Positions 1 to 10,229 of a DNA stretch of 64,000 nucleotides are shown here, piece by piece. The translations under genes and the position numbers were made by a program. Location: assembly GCF_009720725.1 (NCBI RefSeq), contig NZ_WNKT01000001.1, forward strand, positions 237,079 through 301,078, read 5' to 3'. Source of the stretch: Allochromatium palmeri (lineage in GTDB: Bacteria > Pseudomonadota > Gammaproteobacteria > Chromatiales > Chromatiaceae). Position 1 is the first letter of the stretch, and each line of letters starts with the position of its first letter. The notes below the pieces were generated by a model. It was not told the origin of the DNA. It saw nothing but the letters and a program-made list of their open reading frames with translations, and made no database searches.

Positions 1-411
1 GCCTTGCCAGTCCTCGTTCACGGGCGTAAATCCGCGCTCGGTACCATAGGCGAAGACCCGGTACTGGCCCTGGGGCGTGCAGCGGATGCCCTCGAAGGAG
101 AGATTGCGCGCGCCGGTGTTTGAGCGTGCGACCAGGGTATAGCGCACCACCTCATCGGGACCGACGCTCAGATGCCGGCCATCGATGAAATAGCGAAAGG
201 CGTCTTGCGAACCGTCGAGGCTGAATTCGATCAGATCCGAGTCGGCCGGCAGCGGCGGCAGCCGGGTCAGCGCCTCGGTCCAGGGCGTGCCGGACTTGAC
301 GCTCGACGGCGTAAAGGGCGCCGGCTCGTGGATGAAGGGACTGTCCTCGGCCAGAGCCGAGGACAACCACAGGACTAGACAGTAAAGCGTCAGAATGCGG
401 GTCTGTCTCAT
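1..411 (-). CDS. CNP1-like family exported protein (3' end outside window)
   Basis: An open frame runs from an ATG at 411 on the minus strand to base 1 without a stop, giving 137 residues of an incomplete protein. It begins with a signal peptide (MRQTRILTLYCLVLWLSSALA, cleavage probably after LAE or ALA). The mature part has the CNP1-like pattern: an LPPLPADSDLIEF segment, a RYFIDGRHLSVG segment, VRYTLVARS, then NLSFEGIRC with a conserved Cys. The family is periplasmic and its function is unknown. It lies 60 bp downstream of the transglutaminase/DUF2126 gene on the same strand and may be cotranscribed. The C-terminus cannot be judged. Confidence 0.75.
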   Translation of the reverse strand, partial: MRQTRILTLYCLVLWLSSALAEDSPFIHEPAPFTPSSVKSGTPWTEALTRLPPLPADSDLIEFSLDGSQDAFRYFIDGRHLSVGPDEVVRYTLVARSNTGARNLSFEGIRCTPQGQYRVFAYGTERGFTPVNEDWQG

Positions 412-471
412 GAGTCTATGCGCTGTACATCGGAATGCGGCAGACCATGATGCGCCAGGATCGACTCTGGC

Positions 472-3400
472 TCAACAGCTTGGCCGATAGCGCAGATCCA
501 GGGTATAGGGATGCTCGCCCGCCGGTTCCTCGGGCGGCGGGTCGATTTCACCTGGGGTGTGACCCATGAGACGGAAGCGCGCGATACGCCGGCTCTCGGC
601 CTCATAGCTGTTGACCGGGAAGCTCGATTCACTGCGCCCGCCCGGATGGGCGACATGGTAGGTGCAACCGCCGAGACTGCGCCGGTTCCAGAGATCGACG
701 ATCTCGAACACCAGCGGGTTGTGCGCCGGGATCGTCGGGTGCAGACCCGAGGGCGGACTCCAGGCTTTGAACCGGATGCCGGCGACGAACTCAGCACGCC
801 GCCCGGTCGGACGCAGCGGCACCCGCCGTCCGTTGCAGACCAGAACATGCCGATCACCGACCATGCCGCTGACCTTGACCTGCATCCGCTCGACCGCGCT
901 GTCGACGAAGCGCGATGTGCCCTGGGCCGTGACCTCCTCGCCGAGCACATGCCAGGGTTCGATGGCCGCGCGCAGTTCCATGTCGATGCCGTTCTCGGTG
1001 ATCAGATCGCCATAGTGCGGAAACCGGAACTCGAAGAAGGGTTCAAACCACTCCAGCTCGATTGGATAGCCTGCGCGACGCAGATCGCAGATGACATCAT
1101 CGAAGTCCTGACGCACGAAATGCGGCAGCAGGAAGCGATCATGCAGCTCGGTGCCCCAGCGGATCGGCGAGCGTCGATAGGGATCTTTCCAGAAACGCGC
1201 CACCAGCGTGCGCAGCAACAGCAGTTGCGCCAGACTCATCCGGTGATGCGGCGGCATCTCGAAGCCGCGAAATTCCAGCAAGCCCTGACGCCCGGCCGCG
1301 CTGTCGGGTGAGTAGAGCTTGTCGATACAGAACTCGGTGCGATGGGTGTTGCCCGTCACATCCGTGAGCAGATTGCGCAGCACGCGGTCGACGATCCAGG
1401 GCTGGGGCACCTCGCCGGGCGGCAGTTGCTGGAAGGCGATATCCAGCTCGTAGAGCCGGTCGTCGCGCGCCTCGTCGACCCGTGGAGCCTGACTGGTCGG
1501 ACCGATGAACAACCCCGAGAACAGATAGGACAGACTCGGGTGATGCTGCCAGTATGTGATGAGGCTCTGCACCAGATCCGGTTTGCGCAACAGCGGACTG
1601 TCGGCCGGCGTCGGGCCGCCGAGCGTGACATGGTTGCCACCGCCGGTGCCGGTGTGACGGCCGTCGAGCATGAACTTTTCGGTGCCGAGCCGCGTCAGGC
1701 GCGCTTCTTCATAGAGGATATGCGTATCGGCGACCAGTTGATCCCAGCTCTCAGCCGGATGGATGTTGACCTCGATGACTCCAGGGTCAGGCGTGACGGC
1801 GAGCTTTTGCAGACGCGGATCGCGCGGCGGCTCATAGCCTTCGAGAATGATCGGCAGCCCGAGTTCAGCCGCCGTATCCTCGATGCACAGCACCAGATCC
1901 AGCCAGTGTTCCAGATGCGTCAAGGGCGGCATGAAGCAATAGAGCCGACCCGCACGCGGCTCGATACAGAGCGCGGTGCGGATCAGATCCGGGTGCGGAT
2001 CGTCGCCGGGCGCAGCTTGCGGGCGCACGTCGGGATGAGAACCATCGACCGGGGTCAGGCGGCCATAACGCGCCGCGAGATCGCGCGGTTGGAGACCCTG
2101 CTCGCGGATCGTCTGCGGCGCCTGGGCCGGCTCGCCCGGTCGGCTGTAGCGACGCGCAATCTCGTCATAGGGCGAGCGCAGGGGCGCAACCGGATCGAAT
2201 GAACTGCGCTCCAGCAGCGGCTCCCGGTCGCGCTCCGCGACATGGGGCAGGGCGTCGAGCGGCAGCCGCAATCCCATCGGCGAGTCGCCTGGAATCAGGA
2301 ACATCCGCCCATCGCGGAAGGCCCAGCGACCGCTCTTCCAGCCCCCTTCGATTCCAAGTCCCCACCAGCGCAGTGGCAGCACATAGCCGGCGACCCGGTC
2401 CAGACCCTGATCGAACAGCCGGGCGATGCGCTGGCGTTCATTCGGGTCTTTGAGCTTGTTGTCGAGCGGGTCGACATTGACCGGCAGTCGGGCCTCACGC
2501 CACAGGTAATACCAGGCATCCTCATGGGCGGGCGCGGCATGCTTCGGGTCGACGTCCAGATGTCGGGCAAGCACTTGGATGAAGCGCTCAGCCTCAGCCG
2601 GGCCATGACCATAGTCGCTGTCTTCATGCCCGAACAGCGCCGGATCGCGCCAGACCGGCTCGCCGTCCTTGCGCCAGAAGCAGGACAGCGCCCAGCGCGG
2701 CAGTTGCTCGCCCGGATACCACTTGCCCTGACCGAGATGCAGCAGCCCGCCGGGCGCAAAGCGCGCCTTGAGCCGACACAGCAGCTCCTCGGCCAGCCCC
2801 TTCTTGGTCGGCCCCAGCGCATCGATGTTCCACTCCGCGCCGTCCATATCGTCGATGGAGACGAAGGTCGGCTCGCCGCCCATGGTCAGGCGCACGTCAT
2901 TGGTCCGCAGTTCGGCATCGACCTGATGGCCGAGCGCCTCGATCGCGGCCCATTGCTCCTCGGTGTAAGGTTTGGTGACGCGCGGATCTTCGTGGATGCG
3001 CTCGATCTGGTTGTGGAAATAGAACTCGACTTCGCAGGCATCCGTCGCGCCCTCGATCGGTGCCGCACCGCGCGGCGCGGGCGAGCAGGCGAGCGGAATA
3101 TGTCCCTCGCCGGCAAACAGCCCCGAAGTCGGGTCGAGTCCGATCCAGCCTGCGCCCGGCACATAGACCTCAGCCCAGGCGTGCAGGTCGGTGAAGTCCT
3201 TCTCTGGCCCTGATGGACCGTCGAGCGCCTTGACGTCCGCCGTCAACTGCACCAGATAGCCCGAGACAAAGCGTGCCGCCAGTCCCAGATGACGCAGGAT
3301 CTGCACCAGCAGCCAGCCGGTGTCGCGGCAGGAGCCGAGCCGTTTTTCAAGCGTCTCCTCACACCGCTGCACGCCCGGCTCCATCCGGATCACATAGCCG

Positions 3401-3867
3401 ATGTCCTGTTGCAGTTTCTGGTTGAGATCGACCAGAAAATAGACCGTCTCGCGCCGGGCGCGATCGACGCTTGCCAGCCACTCGCGCAACAGCGGACCGT
3501 CTTCGCTGAGCTCCAGATAGGGCGCGAGTTCCTTGCGCAGTTCGGGCGCATATTCAAACGGATAGTGATAGGCGGATTCTTCGAGGAAGAAATCGAAGGG
3601 GTTGATGGTGATCATCTCGGCGATCACATCGACCTCGATCGACAGCCGGCGCGTCTTCTCCGGAAAGACCAAACGGGCCAGATAGTTGCCGAAGGCGTCC
3701 TGCTGCCAGTTGATGAAGTGTTCCTCGGGTTCGATCTTGAGCGAATAGCTGCGAATCGGGGTGCGACAATGCAGGGCCGGGCGCAGACGCACCACATGGG
3801 GCCCGAGGCTGACGGAGCGATCGAAGTGGTATTCGGTCTTGTGGTTCAGGGCGACCAGGATGGACAT
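472..3867 (-). CDS. Transglutaminase-like / DUF2126 protein
   Basis: 1131 residues, full length for the family. Residues 1-80 match the bacterial transglutaminase N-terminal beta region (VALNHKTEYHFDR). A transglutaminase core follows with Cys180 (GSCRD), His229 (DLHAWAEVYVP) and Asp245 (WIGLDPTSG), a complete Cys-His-Asp triad. From about residue 300 to the end is the DUF2126 region. In other genomes such proteins are encoded next to a circularly permuted ATP-grasp protein and an alpha-E protein, and are suspected of making or modifying a peptide. Neither partner is visible in this window. No signal peptide, so probably cytoplasmic. The substrate is unknown. Confidence 0.88.
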   Translation of the reverse strand: MSILVALNHKTEYHFDRSVSLGPHVVRLRPALHCRTPIRSYSLKIEPEEHFINWQQDAFGNYLARLVFPEKTRRLSIEVDVIAEMITINPFDFFLEESAYHYPFEYAPELRKELAPYLELSEDGPLLREWLASVDRARRETVYFLVDLNQKLQQDIGYVIRMEPGVQRCEETLEKRLGSCRDTGWLLVQILRHLGLAARFVSGYLVQLTADVKALDGPSGPEKDFTDLHAWAEVYVPGAGWIGLDPTSGLFAGEGHIPLACSPAPRGAAPIEGATDACEVEFYFHNQIERIHEDPRVTKPYTEEQWAAIEALGHQVDAELRTNDVRLTMGGEPTFVSIDDMDGAEWNIDALGPTKKGLAEELLCRLKARFAPGGLLHLGQGKWYPGEQLPRWALSCFWRKDGEPVWRDPALFGHEDSDYGHGPAEAERFIQVLARHLDVDPKHAAPAHEDAWYYLWREARLPVNVDPLDNKLKDPNERQRIARLFDQGLDRVAGYVLPLRWWGLGIEGGWKSGRWAFRDGRMFLIPGDSPMGLRLPLDALPHVAERDREPLLERSSFDPVAPLRSPYDEIARRYSRPGEPAQAPQTIREQGLQPRDLAARYGRLTPVDGSHPDVRPQAAPGDDPHPDLIRTALCIEPRAGRLYCFMPPLTHLEHWLDLVLCIEDTAAELGLPIILEGYEPPRDPRLQKLAVTPDPGVIEVNIHPAESWDQLVADTHILYEEARLTRLGTEKFMLDGRHTGTGGGNHVTLGGPTPADSPLLRKPDLVQSLITYWQHHPSLSYLFSGLFIGPTSQAPRVDEARDDRLYELDIAFQQLPPGEVPQPWIVDRVLRNLLTDVTGNTHRTEFCIDKLYSPDSAAGRQGLLEFRGFEMPPHHRMSLAQLLLLRTLVARFWKDPYRRSPIRWGTELHDRFLLPHFVRQDFDDVICDLRRAGYPIELEWFEPFFEFRFPHYGDLITENGIDMELRAAIEPWHVLGEEVTAQGTSRFVDSAVERMQVKVSGMVGDRHVLVCNGRRVPLRPTGRRAEFVAGIRFKAWSPPSGLHPTIPAHNPLVFEIVDLWNRRSLGGCTYHVAHPGGRSESSFPVNSYEAESRRIARFRLMGHTPGEIDPPPEEPAGEHPYTLDLRYRPSC

Positions 3868-3986
3868 TGGAACTCTTCCCGTGAGGCGTGGCGTTGGACA
3901 TTAAGATCCCACAAAAGACCCTGTCTGTCTTGTCGGTCCGCGCTCGGCGTGGCGCCCGAACATCGTGCCACGCGGCGATGTAAGGA

Positions 3987-6900
3987 TCAGCGGTATGCGT
4001 GCTTCGCGGTTTGGTGGTCGCTCAGCAGGGATGTGAAATCCTCGGCCGGCTGCGGACGTCCGAACAGATAGCCTTGACCCGCCATACAGCCCTGACGGAT
4101 CAGGAAATCGCACTGCTCAGACGTCTCGACGCCTTCGGCGATGACGTTGAGCCTGAGATTGCGGGCCATGGCAATGATGGTGGCGGCGATTTCCATGTCG
4201 CTCGAATCCGCCGGGATGTCGCGCACGAAGTCGCGGTCGATCTTGAGTTCGTCGATCGGCAGCCGCTTGAGATAGGCCAGCGAGGAGTAGCCGGTGCCGA
4301 AGTCGTCGATGGACAGCCGCACACCGAGCCGCTTGAGTCCGCGCAGCAGGTCCAGTGCGCGTTCGCCCTGGCCCATGATCATGCTCTCGGTCAGCTCCAG
4401 CTTGAGCCGCGCCGGTGGCAGACCGGTCTCTTCCAGCACGCGGGTGACGCGCTCGACCAGATCCGGGGCGCGCAGTTGTCGGCCCGAGAGGTTGACGGCG
4501 ACGGTCAGATCCGCCAGCCCGCCGGCACGCCAGGACTGACCCTGAGCGCACGCCTGGCGCAGAACCCATTCGCCCAGCGGCACGATGAGTCCGGTCTCCT
4601 CAGCCAGCGGAATGAAACGGTCGGGCGCCACCAGCCCCTCGGTGGCGGAGTTCCAGCGCACCAGGGCCTCGCAGCCGATGAGCTGCCCATCGCGCATATC
4701 GACCTGGGCCTGGTAGTGCAGCACGAACTCCTCGCTGGCGAGCGCCCGGTGCAGACGTGCTTCCAGTCCCAGACGTTCCTGGGCGGTCTCGGTGAGGTTC
4801 GGGGTGTAGAAGCGATAGGTGTTGCGTCCTTCTTCCTTGGCCTGGTACATGGCGACATCGGCATGCTGGATGAGATCCGTCACCGTGCGTCCATCGTCCG
4901 GATAGAGGCTGATGCCGATGCTGGCACCGACATAGAGTTCATGTCCGCTGGGCAGATAGAAGGGGTCTTGCAACAGGTCCAGCAGCGTTTGGGCGACACC
5001 GGCCGCGTCTTCTGGACGCTGGAGATTCTCCAGCAGCACCAGGAATTCGTCGCCGCCGAGCCGGGCGAGCGTATCGTCTTCGCGCACCCGTTGGCTCAGG
5101 CGTTGTGCAAGCGACTCCAGCAGGGTGTCACCGGCTGGATGACCCAGGCTGTCGTTGATGTTCTTGAAGCGATCCAGGTCGACGAAGAGCACGGCCACCC
5201 GGCCGCCACGCCGGTCGGCATGTTCCAGGGCATGTTGCAGACGCGACTGCACCAGACGCCGGTTGGGCAGGTTGGTCAGGGGATCGTAGTGGACCAGGTG
5301 TTCGAGCCGCGCCTCGGACTGCTTGAGCTGGCTGATGTCGGTCATGACGCCGACATAGTGGCTGGGCCGGCCCTGGCTGTCGGCGACCGTGTTGATGGTC
5401 AGAATCTGCGGATAGAGTTCGCCGCTCTTGCGTCGGTTCCAGATCTCGCCCTGCCATTGCCCGGTCGTCTTGAGGCTGGCCCACATCGACTGGTAGAAAG
5501 ACTGATCCTGGCGGTTCGAGCGCAGGAGACGGGGATTGCGACCCAGCACCTCGGGTTCGCTATAGCCGCTGATCTCGGTGAAGGCGCGATTGACGTTGAG
5601 GATCTGTCCATTGAGGTCCGTGATAATGACGCCCTCGCGCGTGCTTTCGAACACGGTCGCGGCCTGACGCAAGCGGGTGTCGGCCCGTACTCGCGTGACC
5701 GCCAGGCCGGCGATGCAGGCGCATTCCTCGATGAGTTCGCGCTCGATCGGCGTCGGGGCGCGCGACTCGGCATAGTGGACACGCAAACAGCCGATCGTCT
5801 GCCCGGCGCCGTCCTTGAAGGGCGCGACCCAGTCGGCGGGTCGCGCGGGCGGCGGCTTGGCGGCGGACAGGGGCTGTCCGTCGAGTCCGATCTGAATGCA
5901 AACCTGCATATCCGGTTCCAGACGCTCCAGACGCATGGCGATCTCACCGAGGATCTCGGTGAGCGATTGCGTATCGATCAGGGCATCGAGCACCGCCAGA
6001 CGTATCTCGCGCATCTGCTCGGCGATCTTGGTCAGGGTGACATCGTGCCAGGCGCCCGTGGTCTCATGGGTGGCGCCGCCGTCGGTTTCCAGGACCGTGA
6101 CCTCGTCCTGGATCCAGCGGACCCGGCCCTGAGCATCGATGAGGCGATAGGCGCAGACCCTCTCGCCGCCCTGGTTTAGCTCGCTCAACCAGCGCAAGGC
6201 CGTCTCCCGATCCTCCGGATGCAGGCGCGAGGCCCACCAGCCGGGCTGGAGCGCCAGCGTCGGGCTGTAGCCGAGTAGGCGTGTACTGTTCTCGCTGACC
6301 CAGGTCAGTGGCCACGCGTCCGGACTGAGACGGCGGCTGTAGAGAATCACCGGACTGGTGGCGAGCGCCAGTTCCAGCCGTTCGGAGGTGGCGCGCAGAT
6401 TGGCGCGCTCGCGCCCCAGCTCGGCCAGGCTCCAGGCTTTTTCCAATGTCGCCGGGAGTTGATGCAGATAGCCCGAATGCTTGGAGAGAGAGTCGTTGGC
6501 GCCCAGATGGATGGCGCGTGCGGCCACCTCTTCGTTGCCCTGACCCGAGACCATGATGATCGGGATGTCCAGTCCACGCTCAGCGCGCAGGATCTTGATC
6601 GTTTCCAGGGCATCGAGTCCCGGTAGACGATAGTCCAGCAGCAGCAGATCGAATTCGGCGAGGGCGTGCGGATCGGCCGGCAGGTGCTCCAGGATCTGGC
6701 TGGCATCCTGGACCATCGTCAGCCGGATGTGGGGGGCATAACGCGCCAGATGACGGCGGGTCAGATCGATGTCAGCAGGGTTGTGCTCGGCATAGAGTAC
6801 GCGCAACGGGCGCGCCTGACGGGTCTGGGCCAGACGGAAGCGGCGCCAGGCATCACGCAGGGTGGCCGGCAGGCGTTCGAGTGTGCGCTCGCCCTTGCTC

Positions 6901-7205
6901 AGATAGTCGTCAGCGCCAGCCTGGAGCGCAGCAATAGCCGCGTCCTGATCGCCCGAGCCGGTGAGCACCACGACCGCCAGCGGCAGACGTCGCTCGCGGA
7001 TCCAGGCCAGCGCGTCCAGTCCCGAACCATCCGGCAGACGCAGATCCAGCAGCGCCAGATCATAGCGTCCCGGCGTCCCCAGATGCTCCAGCGCTTCCGA
7101 TAGCCTGGACGCCTGTTCCAGCTCGATGTCGGGCGCACGCCGCGCCAGCCGGCGCCGGGTCAGATCGGCATCGACCGGATTGTCTTCGACGTGCAGGACG
7201 CGCAT
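3987..7205 (-). CDS. Dual-receiver PAS-GGDEF-EAL c-di-GMP regulator
   Basis: 1072 residues from ATG 7205, chosen because GAGG lies about 8 nt upstream; an in-frame ATG at 7280 has a poor site. Order: receiver 1 (VLHVEDNP, phosphoacceptor in LLDLRLPDG, Lys in LSKGE); receiver 2 (YAEHNPAD, LLDYRLPG, LSKHS); PAS; a GAF-like stretch; PAS (GVIITDLNGQ); GGDEF domain with intact GGDEF and an RxxD inhibitory site five residues before it (REDDTLARLGGDEF); EAL domain with EALVRW, DDFGTGYSSL and AEGVET. Both cyclase and phosphodiesterase motifs are intact, so activity could go either way. It lies 138 bp downstream of a histidine kinase gene, its likely partner. Confidence 0.93.
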   Translation of the reverse strand: MRVLHVEDNPVDADLTRRRLARRAPDIELEQASRLSEALEHLGTPGRYDLALLDLRLPDGSGLDALAWIRERRLPLAVVVLTGSGDQDAAIAALQAGADDYLSKGERTLERLPATLRDAWRRFRLAQTRQARPLRVLYAEHNPADIDLTRRHLARYAPHIRLTMVQDASQILEHLPADPHALAEFDLLLLDYRLPGLDALETIKILRAERGLDIPIIMVSGQGNEEVAARAIHLGANDSLSKHSGYLHQLPATLEKAWSLAELGRERANLRATSERLELALATSPVILYSRRLSPDAWPLTWVSENSTRLLGYSPTLALQPGWWASRLHPEDRETALRWLSELNQGGERVCAYRLIDAQGRVRWIQDEVTVLETDGGATHETTGAWHDVTLTKIAEQMREIRLAVLDALIDTQSLTEILGEIAMRLERLEPDMQVCIQIGLDGQPLSAAKPPPARPADWVAPFKDGAGQTIGCLRVHYAESRAPTPIERELIEECACIAGLAVTRVRADTRLRQAATVFESTREGVIITDLNGQILNVNRAFTEISGYSEPEVLGRNPRLLRSNRQDQSFYQSMWASLKTTGQWQGEIWNRRKSGELYPQILTINTVADSQGRPSHYVGVMTDISQLKQSEARLEHLVHYDPLTNLPNRRLVQSRLQHALEHADRRGGRVAVLFVDLDRFKNINDSLGHPAGDTLLESLAQRLSQRVREDDTLARLGGDEFLVLLENLQRPEDAAGVAQTLLDLLQDPFYLPSGHELYVGASIGISLYPDDGRTVTDLIQHADVAMYQAKEEGRNTYRFYTPNLTETAQERLGLEARLHRALASEEFVLHYQAQVDMRDGQLIGCEALVRWNSATEGLVAPDRFIPLAEETGLIVPLGEWVLRQACAQGQSWRAGGLADLTVAVNLSGRQLRAPDLVERVTRVLEETGLPPARLKLELTESMIMGQGERALDLLRGLKRLGVRLSIDDFGTGYSSLAYLKRLPIDELKIDRDFVRDIPADSSDMEIAATIIAMARNLRLNVIAEGVETSEQCDFLIRQGCMAGQGYLFGRPQPAEDFTSLLSDHQTAKHAYR

Positions 7206-7343
7206 GCGACTACCTCGCTGGATGCTTGAGCCAGTCGCGGCATGGTGCGACCCGGACGGCTGTCTCGGTGAATCGGTCATGGCTCACATGCTAAACGATA
7301 GCGGAATTGATGTTCGGGCGGTAGCGTTTCCCGAGCGCCATTG

Positions 7344-8939
7344 TCAGGCATGGGGGAACTCCAGATGGAAGGTCGCCCCCTGGCCGGGCGAGCTCTCGGC
7401 CTGGACCTGTCCGCCCATGCGCTGCATGGCCTTGCGCACCATTGCCAGTCCGACACCTGTGCCGGGAAACTCCTCGGTACGATGCAGGCGCTGGAAGATC
7501 TCGAAGAGACGGTCGTGGAAGCGCATGTCGAAGCCGATTCCCTGATCGCGGACACTGAGCCGGACGCGCTCACCGAGCGCCTCGGCACGGATGCTGATGA
7601 CCGGCGGCTCACCTGGACGGTGGAACTTGAGCGCATTGTCGAGCAGGTTGCGCAACACCAGTGCCAGTCCATCCGGATCGGCACGCACCCAGAGTCCTCC
7701 GGGATCCAGTTCCAGGCGCGCGCCGCTGGCCTGAATCTGGTCCTGATGTTCGGTGATCAAACGCGCCAGCACCGGCTCCAGCTCGATTCGCACACCCTGC
7801 AATTCGCGCCGCTCCATGCGCGAGTAGGCGAGCAGATCCTCGATCAGGCGTCCCATCTGATCGACACCCTGACGCACGTTGCGCAGAAAGAGCCGCCCCT
7901 CGTCGTCGAGCTGGCTCTGGTAGTCTTCGAGCAGCAAGCGGCTGTAGCCCTCGATGCCGCGCAGCGGTGCCTTGAGGTCGTGCGAGACCGAATAGGTGAA
8001 GGTCTCCAGCTCCGTGTTGATAGCATCCAGCTCAGCGGTGCGCGCCGCCACGCGCGCTTCCAGTACCTCGTTGCCATGCACCAGCAGATAGGTCATGGTC
8101 GCCCCCGTCAGGGCGAGCAGCAGACCCAGCAGATAGATGGGCAGGTGTGTATGGAGCGTGTGGCCCCAGTCCGGTCGGGGAATGGCGGACAACCGCCAGG
8201 TGCCGCCGGGGATCTCGATGGCGATCGAGACCGGATCGCGATCCAGGACCGATGGATCGCCGAAGAAAACGTCACCCCAGGCATCCGTGCACTCAGAGCG
8301 CTGAAGCGCGAGACGGAGCCGTGGGATGGCGTCCTGCAGACCGGCTTGACGATAGAGTTGGTCCATTTCGATCACGGCCGTGACCAGACCCCAGGGGCGT
8401 TTGGGCGCGCTGGGTGGCTCAGGCGTGACAAAGACCGGATCGCGCAGCAGAAATCCCATGCCGCCCTGTACCAGGGGCAGGGGGCCAGCTAACACGGAGT
8501 GGCCGGTGTTCAGGGCACGCTGCGCCTCCGGGCCTTGAATTGGGTGGCGACGGTAATCCAGTCCGATGACAGATTCGTTGCCGGGAAGCGGATAGACCAG
8601 CGACACCACCAGATTCGGCGCGCCGACGATATTACGCAAGGAGTGGCGCTCGTCGACCAGTCCTTGAGCGATGCGCGCGAACTCGGCTTGATCGATGTCC
8701 GGATGCGCTGAGATCACAGCCGTCAGCCCATGCACCAGCAGCCGATGGGCGTTGACGACGCCTTCGAGGCGCGCGCGCAGTGTCGCCAGCTCGATGAGCA
8801 CGCCCAGCCGCTCCTGTTCCAGATCGCGCTCACGGGCGAGTCGTTCGATGACCAGTGCTGTGGCCAAGACCAGTGACAGGACCAACAGGGCCAATAACCA
8901 GGGACGCTTGGAGGTGGTGAATCGGCTCGAACGCACCAT
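7344..8939 (-). CDS. CHASE-domain sensor histidine kinase
   Basis: 531 residues. TM1 at about residues 14-33 (LLALLVLSLVLATALVIERL), a roughly 220-residue periplasmic CHASE-type sensor, TM2 at about 255-280 (YLLGLLLALTGATMTYLLV). Next a HisKA dimerisation helix with the phosphoacceptor His in SVSHDLKAPLRG and a HATPase_c domain: N box NLLDNALKFH, G1 DQGIGFD, G2 GTGVGLAM. There is no receiver of its own. The downstream same-strand gene carries two receivers plus GGDEF-EAL, so a two-component route from an extracellular signal to c-di-GMP is likely. The ligand is unknown. Confidence 0.92.
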   Translation of the reverse strand: MVRSSRFTTSKRPWLLALLVLSLVLATALVIERLARERDLEQERLGVLIELATLRARLEGVVNAHRLLVHGLTAVISAHPDIDQAEFARIAQGLVDERHSLRNIVGAPNLVVSLVYPLPGNESVIGLDYRRHPIQGPEAQRALNTGHSVLAGPLPLVQGGMGFLLRDPVFVTPEPPSAPKRPWGLVTAVIEMDQLYRQAGLQDAIPRLRLALQRSECTDAWGDVFFGDPSVLDRDPVSIAIEIPGGTWRLSAIPRPDWGHTLHTHLPIYLLGLLLALTGATMTYLLVHGNEVLEARVAARTAELDAINTELETFTYSVSHDLKAPLRGIEGYSRLLLEDYQSQLDDEGRLFLRNVRQGVDQMGRLIEDLLAYSRMERRELQGVRIELEPVLARLITEHQDQIQASGARLELDPGGLWVRADPDGLALVLRNLLDNALKFHRPGEPPVISIRAEALGERVRLSVRDQGIGFDMRFHDRLFEIFQRLHRTEEFPGTGVGLAMVRKAMQRMGGQVQAESSPGQGATFHLEFPHA

Positions 8940-9037
8940 GACAGATCGGGTTTGGAATCCTCGCGATTATCGTTGATCGTTGTGATTAAACCTGAAATCC
9001 GTCTCCAGTCTCCAGTCCTGAGTGATGTCGCACCTAC

Positions 9038-9060
9038 AAAAAAGGCGCCCGAAGGCGCCC
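9038..9060 (-). terminator. Intrinsic terminator after fba
   Basis: Read on the minus strand: GGCGCC, loop TTCG, GGCGCC, then six T. The stem is perfect and is capped by a UUCG tetraloop. It lies 36 bp after the fba stop and closes the glycolytic/Calvin cluster. Confidence 0.9.
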
Positions 9061-9095
9061 TTGCTGAACAAGGCAGCCTGGAGGCCGCCGAGCAC

Positions 9096-10160
9096 TCAGT
9101 TGACCTTGGGTTCGAGCTCGCCCTTGGCGTAGCGCGTGGTCATGTCTTCCAGCGAGATCACCTTGATCTTGCTCGCGTTGCCGGCAGTGCCGAAGGCTTC
9201 ATAGCGCGCCTTGCAGATGTCCTTCATGGCCTTGGTGGCGGCGATGAAGTATTTGCGTGGATCGAATTCCTTGGGATTGTCGGCCAGGAATTTGCGAATG
9301 GCTCCCGTGGAGGACATCCGCAGGTCGGTATCGATGTTGACCTTGCGCACGCCGTGCTTGATGCCCTCGACGATTTCCTCGACCGGCACGCCATAGGTCT
9401 CGCCCATGTTGCCGCCGTACTCGTTGATGATCTTGAGCCATTCCTGCGGCACCGAAGAGGAGCCGTGCATGACCAGATGCACGGTCGGGATGCGGGTGTG
9501 GATCTCCTTGATGCGCTCGATGGCCAGGATGTCGCCTGTGGGCGGACGGGTGAACTTGTAGGCGCCGTGCGAGGTGCCGATGGCGATGGCGAGCGCGTCT
9601 ACACCGGTCTTCTTGACGAAGTCAGCCGCTTCGTTGGGATCGGTCAGGAGCTGGCTGTGATCGAGCGTGCCCTCGGCGCCGATGCCGTCTTCCTCGCCGG
9701 CCTGTCCGGTTTCGAGCGAGCCCAGACAGCCCAGTTCGCCTTCGACCGAGACGCCGCAGGCATGCGACATCTCGACCGTGCGGCGGGTGACATCGACGTT
9801 GTACTCATAGGTGGCCGGGGTCTTGCCGTCCTCACCCAGCGAACCGTCCATCATCACCGAGCTGAAGCCAAGCTGGATCGAGCGCTGGCAGATCGCCGGC
9901 GAGGTGCCGTGGTCCTGGTGCATGCAGACCGGGATGTGCGGCCATTCTTCGATGGCGGCCAGGATCAGGTGACGCAGGAAGGGCGCGCCGGCGTACTTGC
10001 GCGCACCGGCGGACGCCTGGACGATGACCGGGGAATCGGTCTCATCGGCCGCTTCCATGATGGCGCGCATCTGCTCCAGGTTGTTGACGTTGAAGGCCGG
10101 TACGCCGTAGCCGTGTTCGGCGGCGTGATCCAGCATCTGACGCATTGAGATCAGGGCCAT
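9096..10160 (-). CDS. fba: Class II fructose-1,6-bisphosphate aldolase
   Basis: 354 residues, the normal length for the CbbA-like class II group. It condenses dihydroxyacetone phosphate with glyceraldehyde 3-phosphate (or erythrose 4-phosphate) in the Calvin cycle and runs glycolysis in reverse. The zinc-site CMHQDHGTS is near residue 85, followed by [10 protein letters not shown] and the VEGELG loop. The start has GAGGA 6-7 nt upstream. It is the last gene of a minus-strand cluster with tkt, gap, pgk and pyk and is followed by a strong terminator. Confidence 0.96.
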   Translation of the reverse strand: MALISMRQMLDHAAEHGYGVPAFNVNNLEQMRAIMEAADETDSPVIVQASAGARKYAGAPFLRHLILAAIEEWPHIPVCMHQDHGTSPAICQRSIQLGFSSVMMDGSLGEDGKTPATYEYNVDVTRRTVEMSHACGVSVEGELGCLGSLETGQAGEEDGIGAEGTLDHSQLLTDPNEAADFVKKTGVDALAIAIGTSHGAYKFTRPPTGDILAIERIKEIHTRIPTVHLVMHGSSSVPQEWLKIINEYGGNMGETYGVPVEEIVEGIKHGVRKVNIDTDLRMSSTGAIRKFLADNPKEFDPRKYFIAATKAMKDICKARYEAFGTAGNASKIKVISLEDMTTRYAKGELEPKVN

Positions 10161-10229
10161 GAGTTGTCCTCGTTTTTCGTGGTTGGAGAAGCCGTGAATC
10201 GAACAGGATGCCGTCGAGCGTCCCGTCCA

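Noticed and set aside
3999..6179. 726-codon open frame antisense to the GGDEF-EAL gene
   Set aside because: The opposite strand encodes textbook domains with intact motifs; the antisense frame has no family resemblance and reflects high-GC codon bias.
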